From the NCBI GenBank assembly GCA_963824935.1, contig CAWGRF010000002.1:62001-126000 (forward strand): a stretch of 64,000 bases of DNA, in the 5' to 3' direction. The DNA comes from JACCZX01 sp963824935 (GTDB taxonomy: Bacteria; Pseudomonadota; Gammaproteobacteria; Burkholderiales; Burkholderiaceae_F). Shown one piece after another: positions 18,711 through 28,601 of this stretch. Under the pieces are notes generated by a model. That model did not search any database. It was not told the origin of the DNA and worked only from the letters and a program-made list of their open reading frames with translations. Position 1 is the stretch's first letter, and every line of letters begins with the position of its first letter. A program made the translations under genes and the position numbers.

Positions 18711-20472
18711 GTGTCGCAATCCCTTTATCAGCTGATCGGCGCGTTTGTGCGTGCGTCATTGGCGCGCATACGTCGCGTCGGCGCTGATGCTGATCGGCAT
18801 TGCGGTGCTGACGGTGTGGGTGCCGCGCGTAGTGGGTCAGGCGGTCGATGGCCTGGTCGCGGACACACTGACCGGCACCGCGCTCGTGCGTGAACTGGCG
18901 TTTCTGTTGCTGATGGGGACTGCGATCTACTTCTTGCGTGTCGGTTGGCGGCTGCAGTTATTTGCTGCTGCGTATCGACTGGGCGTCGAGTTGCGGACGC
19001 GGCTTTACGATCGGCTGACGCAACAGGGGCCGCCGTTTTTCAATCGCAGCCGCACTGGCGATCTGATGGCGCGCGCGACCAACGACGTCGACTCGATCGA
19101 AATGGCCGCCGGTGAGGCGTTCCTGGCTGGCTTCGACGGAACGCTGACTCTGATCTTGGTGATCGCGATGATGGCGCTCGGCGTCGATTGGCGCCTCGCA
19201 CTGGTTGCATTGATGCCGTTTCCGTTGATGGCGATTGCCTTCTGGATCATCTCGCGCCGTGTACACGATGCGTGGCGCGATTCGCTCGATCGTTTCTCCA
19301 ACCTTAACGACCACGTGCAGGAAACGGTTGCCGGCGTGCGCACATTGCGCGCGCTCGGGCTCGAGAAGCATGCGGATCGCGAGTTTGAGCGCCGGGCCGA
19401 GGCCGCAGCCGATGCAAATTTCGCTGCGCTCAAGTGGGAGGCTGCCTATGAGCCTGCGGTCGGACTCACGCTGACCGCCGCAACCGCGCTAACGCTGGGC
19501 GTCGGCGGATGGCTGGTGTGGCGACAACAACTGACGGTCGGCGAACTCACCAGTTTCGCGATGTACCTGACACAGTTGATCTGGCCGATGTTCGCCGCTG
19601 GCTGGGTGCTGTCTCTGCTCGAACGCGGCAAGGCCGCCTGGACGCGGCTGCAGCCTACGTTGGCTGAACCGTTGTCGATTGACAACGACGGAACCGTGAG
19701 TGTCGTCCGGGGTGCGCTGTGCTTCGAGCGGTTGACATTCACTTACCCGGGTCAGTCGGCACCGGCGATCGCCGACGTGTCGTTTGACGTGCCCGTTGGC
19801 GGCACGCTTGGCATCGTCGGGCCGACCGGCGCCGGAAAATCGACGTTGCTTGCGCTGCTATTGCGCCACTACGCGCCGGCAAGTGGGCGCATCGTCTGGG
19901 GCGCGCACGCGATCGACGAGTACACGCTCGCCGCGTTGCGCGGCGCGATCAGCTGGGTGCCGCAGGAGGCGTTCTTGTTTTCCGCCACGCTCGCGGAAAA
20001 CATAGCGCTTGCGCGCCCCGATGCGACGCGAGCCGACATCGAGCACGCGGCAACCCTGGCCGCGTTGCACGACGATGTGCTGCGCTTTCCGCACGGCTAC
20101 GAAACACTGGTCGGCGAAAGAGGAATCACGCTGTCGGGCGGACAGCGGCAGCGAGTTGCCATCGCGCGAGCACTGCTGATCGACAAGCCGGTGCTGCTGC
20201 TTGACGATGCGCTGTCCGCGGTCGATACCGGCACGGAGACCAGCATCCTGATGCATCTGCGTGGTGAGCGCGCGCTACGCCAGAACGGTGAGCGCACCGC
20301 GATCATCGTCAGCCATCGGCTGTCCGCGGTCGTCGATGCCGACCAGATCATTGTGCTCAAGGCCGGCCGCATCGTCGAGCGAGGCACGCATGGCGAGCTG
20401 CTGCGATTGGACGGCTGGTATGCGACGCAGTGGCGCTATCAACAACTCGAAGCCAGTCTTGAGGCCGCATAG
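18711..20472 (+). CDS. ABC transporter, fused permease/ATPase, MdlA-like (frame broken at N-terminus)
   Basis: Half-transporter with an exporter-type membrane domain (about residues 15-300) and an ATPase domain (Walker A GPTGAGKST, signature LSGGQRQR). Walker B is LLLDDALSAVD, with Asp in place of the catalytic Glu, as in MdlA-type subunits. The open frame usable as a long CDS begins at a TTG at 18745, but MSQSLYQLIGAFV is encoded from the GTG at 18711 in the preceding frame. A surplus base, or a four-base GTGC duplication around 18747-18755, separates them; joined they read GAFVRHWRAYVASALMLIG. About 586 residues. Confidence 0.88.
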
Positions 20473-20474
20473 CG

Positions 20475-22257
20475 ATGAGCGCAACGGCATCGCTCGAACA
20501 CCCGGAGCTGCGACCGGCGCAACCGACCGAGCGGCGGCAGGCTTTTGCGCTGCTCTGGCGCGCGGCACGTCCCGATCGCCGTCAGCTGCAATGGGCCAGT
20601 GCGTGGATGCTGGCAGCCGGCGGGCTCGAAGCGCTTGGGCCGATTTTCGGCAAGTGGTTTATCGACGATTACTTGTTGCCGCGCGAGATCGACTGGCTTG
20701 CCGGTCGCACTGCTGCTGACCGGTGTCGTCGTCGCAGGCTCGGTCGCCAGCGTGTTGCGCTACTTTCAGCTCGTAAGACTCGCCGGTACCGCAATGCGCT
20801 CGGTGCGGCGGCTGCGCGAAAGCGTTTACTCGCACGTGTTGCGACTGCCGATGGCTTTCTTCGACAAAGCGATCACCGGCCAACTCGTCAGCCGCATCAC
20901 GAACGACACCGAGCAGATCCGGCAGCTGTATCAGCAAGTGCTGTTCGAGCTGCTGCAAGGTGTGACGGTGCTGATCGGCGCAGTGATTGCGATGGCATGG
21001 CTCGACTGGCGGTTGATGCTGATCGTGCTGACACTGTTGCCAGCAACAGTCGCTATCGTCATCGGCTACCAGCGGCTGTCGTCGGTAGCCGTGATGCGCT
21101 CACGTGAGTTGCGCAGCGACATCAACGCGCAGATGGCCGAGAGCATCGCGGGCATGAGCGTACTGCAGGCAACCGGCGCCACGCGCCGCTTTGCCGCGCG
21201 CTTCGCGCGAACCAATGACGCGCACTACCGCGCCCGCATGGGCGAGGTGCGCGCCAACGCGTGGCTGCTGCGGCCGGCGCTCGACATGCTGAACATCCTG
21301 TTGATCGTCGCAATCATCGCGGCGTTCGGCACGCAGTCGTTCGGTGCGCTCGAAATTGGACTGTTGTATGCGTTCATCACCTACGTCGCGCGCGTGGTCG
21401 AGCCGCTGATTTCGATCACGATGCAGTTCTCGTTGCTGCAGCAGGCGGTGATCGCAGCATCGAGAGTCAATACGTTACTGCAACAAGGCGAAACGGAGCG
21501 CATTACGCACGAGCGCCGTGTCACGCGCGGCCACGTCCGCTTGTCCGATGTCACGTTCGGTTACGACCCGCAACAGCCGGTGCTGCACGATGTCAGCATC
21601 GACGTTCCAGCCGGCAAATTCGTCGGCATCGTCGGACACACCGGCAGCGGCAAATCGACGCTGCTATCGCTGCTGCTGCGCTTCTACGTTCCGCAGGCAG
21701 GCCGCATCGAGATCGACGACATTCCTTTGGCGACAATCGGTGACGAACACTTTCGATCGGATGTCGGCCTGGTGCCGCAGGATCCGTTTCTGCTCGCGGC
21801 CAGCGCGCGTGAGAACGTCGATATGGGGCGCAGTCTGCCCTTATCGCTGATCGAAGCATCGGCGCGTGCTGCGCATGCGCATCGCTTTATCGAATCGCTC
21901 GAGCACGGGTATCACACGCCGCTCGGCGAAGGCGGTGCGCGTCTGTCATCGGGGCAGAAACAGCTGGTCGCCGTTGCGCGTGCGCTCGCTGGACAGCCGC
22001 GCGTGTTGTTCCTCGATGAAGCGACGTCGCGCATCGACAGCGAAACCGAACGCCAAGTCGCGCAGGCGCTGGAACAGCTGCACGGCAAGGTCACGGTGAT
22101 CGCGATCGCGCACCGGCTATCGACGATCCGTGCTGCCGACCGCATCTTCGTTCTCAATCACGGCCGCGTGGCCGAACAAGGGACGCACGACGAACTGATG
22201 GCGATCGAGAACGGCATTTATCAGCGGCTATATCTGCTGCAGCAGATCAGCGACTGA
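20475..22257 (+). CDS. ABC transporter, fused permease/ATPase, MdlB-like (frame broken)
   Basis: Partner of the preceding subunit; the ATG is two bases after its stop. Exporter membrane domain followed by ATPase with Walker A GHTGSGKST, signature LSSGQKQL and an intact Walker B LFLDEATSRID, so this half supplies the consensus catalytic Glu. The frame breaks at 20701-20704; removing one base joins REIDWLA to VALLLTGVVVAGS. About 593 residues. Likely a heterodimeric lipid, peptide or drug exporter; the substrate is not deducible. Confidence 0.9.
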
Positions 22258-22270
22258 GCGGAGCTGCTGA

Positions 22271-22624
22271 ATGAAGTCCTCATCGACCTTGACGAACATT
22301 GACAAGCTACTGCGCACGGCCATCGCCGAGCGACGCTTGATCGCGTTCGTGCTCGACGAACGGCCACGGGTGGCCGAACCGCACGACTACGGGTTGATCG
22401 ACGGTGAGCCGCGTTTGTTCTTCTATCAAGTTGGAGGTGAAAGCCGCTCGGGCCGGCCGCTCGGTTGGCGCTGGGCCGCGCTGACCAAGATCGTCGGGCT
22501 GCACATTCTGGATAATCGCTTTGCCGGAACGCGCGTTGCTCCATCTGGCCAGCATGTACGTTGGGATACGCTGTTCGCGACGGTTTCTCAGCGTTCGATC
22601 TCGCCGGATGAAGGCGTGAACTGA
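22271..22624 (+). CDS. Small WYL-domain-like protein
   Basis: 117 residues. The layout (IAERRLIAFVLDERPRVAEP, then DYGLIDGEPRLFFYQVGG, then a WRWAALTKIVGLHILDNRF end) follows the WYL sensor domain, but there is no helix-turn-helix partner. It starts 13 bases after the exporter stop and could be cotranscribed. WYL domains bind nucleotides or other ligands in regulators; here the role is unknown. Confidence 0.6.
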   Translation: MKSSSTLTNIDKLLRTAIAERRLIAFVLDERPRVAEPHDYGLIDGEPRLFFYQVGGESRSGRPLGWRWAALTKIVGLHILDNRFAGTRVAPSGQHVRWDTLFATVSQRSISPDEGVN

Positions 22625-22701
22625 TCACCGAAGGCGCGAGTTCAGGCCAATCCGTCCCTTCGGCGCGCGATAATTCAGACTTTCCGTAACCCGCATTCAT
22701 C

Positions 22702-24606
22702 ATGGAAACGCAAGACACTCCCATCAAGGAAACGCTCGGCTTTCAAGCCGAGGTCAAGCAGCTGCTGCAGCTGATGATCCATTCGCTGTACAGCAACAAG
22801 GAAATATTCCTGCGCGAGTTGATCAGCAACGCATCGGACGCGTGCGACAGGCTGCGCTTCGAAGCGATGTCACAGCCGCGCTTGCTCGAAGGCCATTCCG
22901 AGCTTGGAATTGTCGTCTCGTTCGATAAGGCGAGCCGCACGATCACTGTGTCGGACAACGGCATCGGCATGTCGCGTACGGACACGATCGAGCATCTTGG
23001 AACGATCGCTAAGTCCGGCACGCGCGAATTTTTCGCGCAGCTTTCGGGTGATCAGCAAAAGGACGCGCAGCTGATCGGGCAGTTTGGCGTCGGCTTTTAT
23101 TCGAGTTTTATCGTGGCTGATCGCGTGACCGTCGTCTCGCGTCGCGCCGGCACCGGGGCTTCCGAAGCAGTCCGCTGGGAAAGCGACGGCGGGGGCGAAT
23201 TCACCATCGAGCCGGCCGAGCGCCCCGAGTCGGGCACCGACGTCACGCTTCATCTGCGCGATGGGGAAGACGAGTTTTTGTCGGCATCGAAACTGCGATC
23301 GGTGATTACGCACTACTCGGATCACATTTCATTGCCGATAAGAATGCGCAAGGAAGTGTGGGACAAAGACAAGAACGAGTACCGGCAGACCGACGAGCTC
23401 GAGACTATCAATCAGGCCAGCGCGCTATGGACGCGCACCAAGTCGGATATCACCGACGAGCAGTATCGCGAGTTCTACAAGCACGTTTCGCACGACTTTA
23501 CTGATCCGCTCGCTTGGACCCACAACCGCGTCGAAGGGCGCACCGAATACATCCAGCTGCTGTATGTGCCCGAGCACGCGCCGTTTGATCTGTGGGATCG
23601 GCAGCAGCGGCACGGCCTGAAGCTTTACGTCAGGCGCGTATTCATCATGGAAGACGCGGGCGATTTGATGCCCGCTTATCTGCGATTCGTGCGCGGCGTG
23701 ATCGATTCATCCGACTTGCCGTTGAATGTCTCGCGTGAAATTCTGCAGCAAAGTCGTGACGTCAAGGCAATTCGCGAAGGGTCGACCAAGCGCGTGCTGG
23801 GGCTGCTCGAAGACCTCGCCGAAAACCAGAAGGAAAAGTACGCGACATTCTGGAAAGAGTTTGGCCAGGTGATTAAAGAAGGCGTTGGGGAAGACGCCGG
23901 GAACCGAGAGCGTATTGCGAAGCTGTTGCGATTTGCGTCAACGACCAGCGACGAGCAGAGCGTGTCGCTCGCCGACTATGTCGCCCGCATCAAGGACAAG
24001 CAGAAGTCGATCTACTACGTCACCGCCGATTCGCTCGAAGCCGGAAAGGCGAGCCCGCACCTCGAGGTGTTCAAGCGCAAGGAGGTCGAAGTGCTGATTT
24101 TGACCGACCGCGTTGACGAATGGATGCTGTCATTCTTGAACGAATTCGACAACAAGGAACTGGTGTCGGTGGCCAAGGGCGATCTTGATCTCGGTGAGTT
24201 GGCGGATGCGGCGGAGAAGGAAGAGCAGCGCAAAGTCGTCGCCGACAGCAAGGAGCTGGTTGAAGCGGTGAAAGCCGCGCTCGGCGAGCGCGTGAAGGAT
24301 GTGCGCGTCACCGTGCGCCTGACCGACTCACCGGCTTGCATCGTCGCCGACGAACACGCAATGAGCCAGCATTTGCAGCGATTGCTGAAGGCCGCCGGCC
24401 AGAACGCGCCGGCGACTAAGCCAATTTTGGAGCTCAACCCGCGCCATCCGCTGGTGCAACGGCTGAAGCCTGATGACAAGCGGCTGCCGGAATGGTCCGC
24501 CCTGCTGCTCGATCAAGCGGTGCTGGCCGAAGGGGGTCAACTCGATAACCCGGCCGAGTTCGTCAAGCGGATGAACGCGATGCTGCTAGGGCCTGATGCC
24601 GGGTAG
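22702..24606 (+). CDS. htpG: Molecular chaperone HtpG (Hsp90)
   Basis: 634-residue Hsp90 family ATPase. GHKL motifs are present: LRELISNASDACDRLR, DNGIGMSR, and GQFGVGFYSSFIVAD. The middle-domain RRVFIMEDAGDLMPAYLRFVRGV and catalytic-loop Arg region (LNVSREILQQSR) are intact, as is the C-terminal dimerisation region. Start ATG at 22702 (METQDTPIKETLGFQAEV), in agreement with the family. No clear heat-shock promoter is visible. Confidence 0.97.
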   Translation: METQDTPIKETLGFQAEVKQLLQLMIHSLYSNKEIFLRELISNASDACDRLRFEAMSQPRLLEGHSELGIVVSFDKASRTITVSDNGIGMSRTDTIEHLGTIAKSGTREFFAQLSGDQQKDAQLIGQFGVGFYSSFIVADRVTVVSRRAGTGASEAVRWESDGGGEFTIEPAERPESGTDVTLHLRDGEDEFLSASKLRSVITHYSDHISLPIRMRKEVWDKDKNEYRQTDELETINQASALWTRTKSDITDEQYREFYKHVSHDFTDPLAWTHNRVEGRTEYIQLLYVPEHAPFDLWDRQQRHGLKLYVRRVFIMEDAGDLMPAYLRFVRGVIDSSDLPLNVSREILQQSRDVKAIREGSTKRVLGLLEDLAENQKEKYATFWKEFGQVIKEGVGEDAGNRERIAKLLRFASTTSDEQSVSLADYVARIKDKQKSIYYVTADSLEAGKASPHLEVFKRKEVEVLILTDRVDEWMLSFLNEFDNKELVSVAKGDLDLGELADAAEKEEQRKVVADSKELVEAVKAALGERVKDVRVTVRLTDSPACIVADEHAMSQHLQRLLKAAGQNAPATKPILELNPRHPLVQRLKPDDKRLPEWSALLLDQAVLAEGGQLDNPAEFVKRMNAMLLGPDAG

Positions 24607-25105
24607 GTGGGCGGAACCGTCGCTGCGCGGCTTTCCTCCGGTCATTAACCGCAATGTCGAGCGCCTGATTCTCGGCAGCTTTCCTTCCGCGGCGTCACTT
24701 GCGGCGGGCCAGTACTACGCGCACCCGCGCAACCAGTTCTGGCGTCTGGTCGGCGATTTGCTGGGTGAGCCTCTGGACGCGATGGCCTATCGCCTGCGCT
24801 TGCGGCGCGTGCTTGCGCACCGGCTCGGCATCTGGGACGTACTGCATGCGTGCGATCGCGAAGGCAGTGGCGATTCATCGATTCGCAATCAGAGCCCCAA
24901 CCGGTTTGCCCGCCTGCGCCGGCTGGCGCCGCACCTCACAACGGTCGCTTTTAACGGACAGGCGGCAGGGCGTTATGCGCCCGAGTTCATCGCCGCCGGC
25001 TTCAGAACGACGGCGTTGCCGTCGTCGAGTCCCGCCCATGCGGGGCGGTCTTACGAGCAAAAGCTCGCCCTTTGGCGGGCATGGTGGGCCGATGCGGGGC
25101 CCTAA
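24596..25105 (+). CDS. DNA glycosylase, UDG family 6 (hypoxanthine/uracil)
   Basis: 169 residues resembling the HDG branch of the uracil-DNA glycosylase superfamily: LILGSFPSAASL (motif 1), the YYAHPRNQFWRLVG segment, and LPSSSPAHAG (motif 2). Family members remove deaminated adenine (hypoxanthine), with weak activity on uracil. The ATG overlaps the last 11 bases of htpG in another frame. Function assigned by family; confidence in the subfamily is moderate. Confidence 0.82.
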   Translation: MPGRWAEPSLRGFPPVINRNVERLILGSFPSAASLAAGQYYAHPRNQFWRLVGDLLGEPLDAMAYRLRLRRVLAHRLGIWDVLHACDREGSGDSSIRNQSPNRFARLRRLAPHLTTVAFNGQAAGRYAPEFIAAGFRTTALPSSSPAHAGRSYEQKLALWRAWWADAGP

Positions 25106-25239
25106 AGTGGGTCTGCCGCGCGTTCAATAGGTCGAGATACGGCCAAATGGACGGCAATTACGCAGCCGCGAGGCCGGTTTAATCGGCTAATCTTTCGACC
25201 CTCGGGCCCGGCCGCTGTACGTTTACAACAATCAAATCT

Positions 25240-27675
25240 GTGACCGCCACTTCTACCCACGCTTCCGGACGCGCCAGCCGCACAACGGTTCATCGTGTGG
25301 TCGGTGACATGCGCAGGTTGGTGCGCACACAGTTCGAGCCACTATTGCCCGACGCGGCGCGCGAAGCGATTCAATCGATCGACGCCGACGATGGCGTGTC
25401 ACTGACGCTGAAAAAATCGGTGCGCCGGCTGCTGGTCGATCAGCGCGAGTTCGTGAATGCGTTTTTCGCCGCCGTCGACCGTCATATCGATGCCGCAATC
25501 GAAGAGCTGTTCAGCGGCGGCAAGGAAACGAAGCCGAACAAGCCGGCGGGCGGCAACGCATCGAGCTTGTCGTTGATCGAGTACGACGAGATGGAAGAAG
25601 CGATGGTGATCGATCGCTTTTCGTCGCGCATTCGCAACGCCGCCGACGCCTCATTTACGCCGCTGACGCAGCGGCTCGCCAAGGCACTGCAGATACCCGG
25701 GCTGGGTGATCGCGAGAATCCGTTTCACCCGGTGCGGTTTTGCCGCGCGCTGGGCGACGCGGTCGACAAACTCGGATTCAAGGGCGATCAGCGGCATGCG
25801 GTAATGAAAGCGTTCGATGTCAGCCTGCTTAAACCACTGGTGGCCGTTTACGACGCGCTTAACAACGAACTCGAGGGCAAGGGCGTACAGGAAGGGACCA
25901 ATGCGTCGGCGTTCAAGAACACCGTCGCGGGCTTTCGCAACACGATGCTCGGCGGCGGCGCTAGTGGCCGCAGCACGCAAGGCGGCGCGGCCCCGGGCGC
26001 GGTCACCGGAGCTACCGCAGAGCAGCTTTTGAGCGCGCTCTATCAGCGCATGCAGATCCCGGTGACTCCCGGTAATCGCGGGATGCCAATGCCGTCGGGA
26101 CCGCATACGCAGCAACCTTCGGCGCTGTTCGATCGGGTCGCGCCCGTGACCGGTTCGGCGCTGATGTCGCCGGGATTCGTCATCACTGGTGCCGCCTCGG
26201 CGCCAATCCCGGCTGGCACGCCGATACAATTTGCGACGATCGATCCGGGCCTGCTGGCGTCGATCAACGAAGTGCAGCGATTGAATGCGCTGGCAACGGT
26301 AGCCGGCAAGAGCGGCGCAGCGGCGGCGATGATCAGCGAGCGTGATTCGGCGCATCTGCGATCGCACGTCGCCGAGAAAGCCACCAAGCAGATCGACAAG
26401 CTGACGATCGAACTGGTCGGCATGCTGTTCGATCGCATCCATCAGGACAAGCACCTGCCGGCCGAAATCAAGACCGCGTTGTCACGTCTGCAGTTTCCGA
26501 TCATGAAGATCGCGCTGGCGGATACGGAGCTGTTCATATCGCCAGTGCAGCCGGCGCGCCAGCTGATGGATCGCATTGCGAGCACCGGAATTGGCTGGCG
26601 CCCCGAAGGTGAAGAAAACGTCCGCTACCTGGCCGAAGTCCAGAAGGCGGTCAACACGGTGGTCGTCGCGATCAATGAAGGGCCGCCGATTTTCGAGAAG
26701 GCGCTCGGCGAGTTCGAGCAGTATCTGGCCGAAGATCGCGTGCGTGACGACGATCCGGTGGTCCGCGCCAAGCGCGCGCTCGAGGAAGCCGAGACGCGTG
26801 AGATCATGGCGATTAACGCCGCGATCGGCATCCGGCGCGTATTCGACGGCGTGCAGCTCGAATCGTACCTGCGCGATTTTCTGCTCGAAGCCTGGGTCAA
26901 GGTGCTGGTGGCAGCGACGTTGCGCGAGCGTACGCAGCCGGAGTTCACAAAGAAATTCCGCGACATCGTCCCCGATCTCGTTTGGAGCGTGCAGCCGAAG
27001 ATCGATCCGGATGATCGCAAGCGTCTGGTGAAAACCATTCCGGCGGTACTGAGCACGCTGCGCGAAGGGTTGCAGCTGATCGACTTTCCGGCAGCGCAAT
27101 CGCAGGAGTTGTTCGGACGGTTGATGGCGTCGCATGCGCAGGCGGTCAAGGCGCTCGAGGTTGCCTATGGCACGGGTGCGCCGCTCGATCCGGCGGCATT
27201 CAAGCGCAAGCTTGACGAAGTCAAGATCGTCGAGCCGCCGCCCGTGGCTGAAGATGAGCGCGAGCAGCTGTTGACGATCACGCCGGAGGTCGTGCGCAGC
27301 GCGGTGGCCGCCAATCATGCGGAAGTCAATCTGCTGGAAGTGCCTCTGACGGTACAGCCCGAAGAGATGATCCCGGTGGAAAAGCTGTCAGACAGTGACA
27401 TCGACGCGATGATCGACGGCTGGCAGCGGGGCACGTGGTTCGACCTATGGACCGGCGAGCAGACCGAGCGCGTGCGGCTGCGCTGGATCAGCCCGCGCCG
27501 TAATTTCTACCTGTTCACCTCGGCCGACACCGGCAAGGCACACAGTCTCGCGCCGCTGATACTGCGCGGCTATGTGCGCGCGGGGCGTCTCAGAACGGCG
27601 GAGCGCGCGCCGCTGTTCGAACGCGTGGTCGACGACCTGATGCATGACCTGCAGGGCGAGCGCGTAGCGGCTTAG
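25240..27675 (+). CDS. DUF1631 protein, first paralogue
   Basis: 811 residues from a GTG at 25240. Mostly helical with a Gly/Ala/Thr-rich linker at about residues 230-310. A central block (DKLTIELVGMLFDRIHQDKH to LVWSVQPKIDPDDRK, about 385-595) is shared with the second paralogue at 28602. The C-terminus WQRGTWFDLWTG / RVRLRWISPRRNFYLFTS (about 727-765) has the layout of a PilZ-like beta domain. No signal peptide or helix suggests membrane insertion. Function unknown; c-di-GMP binding is only an inference. Confidence 0.8.
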   Translation: MTATSTHASGRASRTTVHRVVGDMRRLVRTQFEPLLPDAAREAIQSIDADDGVSLTLKKSVRRLLVDQREFVNAFFAAVDRHIDAAIEELFSGGKETKPNKPAGGNASSLSLIEYDEMEEAMVIDRFSSRIRNAADASFTPLTQRLAKALQIPGLGDRENPFHPVRFCRALGDAVDKLGFKGDQRHAVMKAFDVSLLKPLVAVYDALNNELEGKGVQEGTNASAFKNTVAGFRNTMLGGGASGRSTQGGAAPGAVTGATAEQLLSALYQRMQIPVTPGNRGMPMPSGPHTQQPSALFDRVAPVTGSALMSPGFVITGAASAPIPAGTPIQFATIDPGLLASINEVQRLNALATVAGKSGAAAAMISERDSAHLRSHVAEKATKQIDKLTIELVGMLFDRIHQDKHLPAEIKTALSRLQFPIMKIALADTELFISPVQPARQLMDRIASTGIGWRPEGEENVRYLAEVQKAVNTVVVAINEGPPIFEKALGEFEQYLAEDRVRDDDPVVRAKRALEEAETREIMAINAAIGIRRVFDGVQLESYLRDFLLEAWVKVLVAATLRERTQPEFTKKFRDIVPDLVWSVQPKIDPDDRKRLVKTIPAVLSTLREGLQLIDFPAAQSQELFGRLMASHAQAVKALEVAYGTGAPLDPAAFKRKLDEVKIVEPPPVAEDEREQLLTITPEVVRSAVAANHAEVNLLEVPLTVQPEEMIPVEKLSDSDIDAMIDGWQRGTWFDLWTGEQTERVRLRWISPRRNFYLFTSADTGKAHSLAPLILRGYVRAGRLRTAERAPLFERVVDDLMHDLQGERVAA

Positions 27676-27687
27676 CAGCTCCATAAA

Positions 27688-28443
27688 TTGCCACGCAATC
27701 GCAGGACCGCTCCGGTCACGCTGTCTGAAGAAGACGGCATTCGTTATCTACATCTCGGAACTGAATGGATTCAAGGCGGCATGCGCATCGCGCGGCCGTT
27801 CTCTCTCGAGCTCGAATATCAGCGGCAAATGATGGCAGTCGGGCTGTTTCTGCCCGACCCGCAACGCGTTGTGCAGCTGGGCCTCGGCGCTGGCGCGCTG
27901 GCCAAATTTTGCTGGCGCAATGTGCCGAGTGCCGCCATTGTCGCGGTCGAGCTGTCATCCGATGTCATCGATGCCGCGCAGAAATGGTTTTGCTTGCCCG
28001 ATGATGATCGGCTGACCGTCGTGAAAGCAGACGCCCGCGAACACATCAGCCATCCGCAGCAGCGGAAGCGCGCCGACTGGCTGCAGGTCGATATCTACGA
28101 CGCAGGCGCGCGTGGGCCCGTATACGATGACGTCAAGTTCTATCGCGCATGCGCAAGGGCACTCCGATCGCCCGGCGTGGCGTCATTCAACTTGTTCGGG
28201 GGGAGCTTCGACTCCAGCTTTGCCGCCATTGCGTCCGCGTTCGCCGATCGCGCATTGGTGCTACCCGAGGTCGACGAGGGTAACCGAGTCGTGCTGGCCG
28301 TGGTCGGACCGCCGCTCGATGTGTCGCTTGCCGCGATGGAGCGGCGCGCACGCGAACTCGAAGCGCGCTGGAAGCTGAAGGCGCGCGGGTGGGTCGCCGG
28401 CCTGTGCCGCGAAAACGCACTCGGCGCGCGCTTTTCGATTTAA
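27688..28443 (+). CDS. Spermidine-synthase-like methyltransferase-fold protein
   Basis: 251 residues from a TTG at 27688, 12 bases after the DUF1631 stop. The Rossmann nucleotide site VQLGLGAGALAKFCWR and the acidic loop IVAVELSSDVIDAA are like polyamine aminopropyltransferases. The later segment ADWLQVDIYDAGARG has the spermidine-synthase DxxD-like region, but with changed residues, and the N-terminal tetramerisation strand region is short. Real spermidine synthesis is doubtful; no speD or speA is nearby. Confidence 0.75.
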   Translation: MPRNRRTAPVTLSEEDGIRYLHLGTEWIQGGMRIARPFSLELEYQRQMMAVGLFLPDPQRVVQLGLGAGALAKFCWRNVPSAAIVAVELSSDVIDAAQKWFCLPDDDRLTVVKADAREHISHPQQRKRADWLQVDIYDAGARGPVYDDVKFYRACARALRSPGVASFNLFGGSFDSSFAAIASAFADRALVLPEVDEGNRVVLAVVGPPLDVSLAAMERRARELEARWKLKARGWVAGLCRENALGARFSI

Positions 28444-28512
28444 AGGATGTGAAGTAGCGGCTAATGCCTTCAATTTAGGGATGTTTCAGCGTCAGTAACT
28501 GCTTAAACTTGC

Positions 28513-28540
28513 TTGACAGCCGATGCCACGTGGATAGAGT
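28513..28540 (+). promoter_or_regulatory. Possible sigma-70 promoter for the second DUF1631 gene
   Basis: A perfect TTGACA at 28513-28518 is followed 16 bases later by TAGAGT at 28535-28540, 62 bases before the ATG at 28602. The -10 match is partial. It would let the second DUF1631 gene and the ATPase gene be transcribed independently of the upstream pair. Confidence 0.4.
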
Positions 28541-28601
28541 CGGGCGTCTATAGTGACAAAGCCGCTTGAGCGTGCGGCGCTTGCAATGAACCAGGGACCG
28601 C

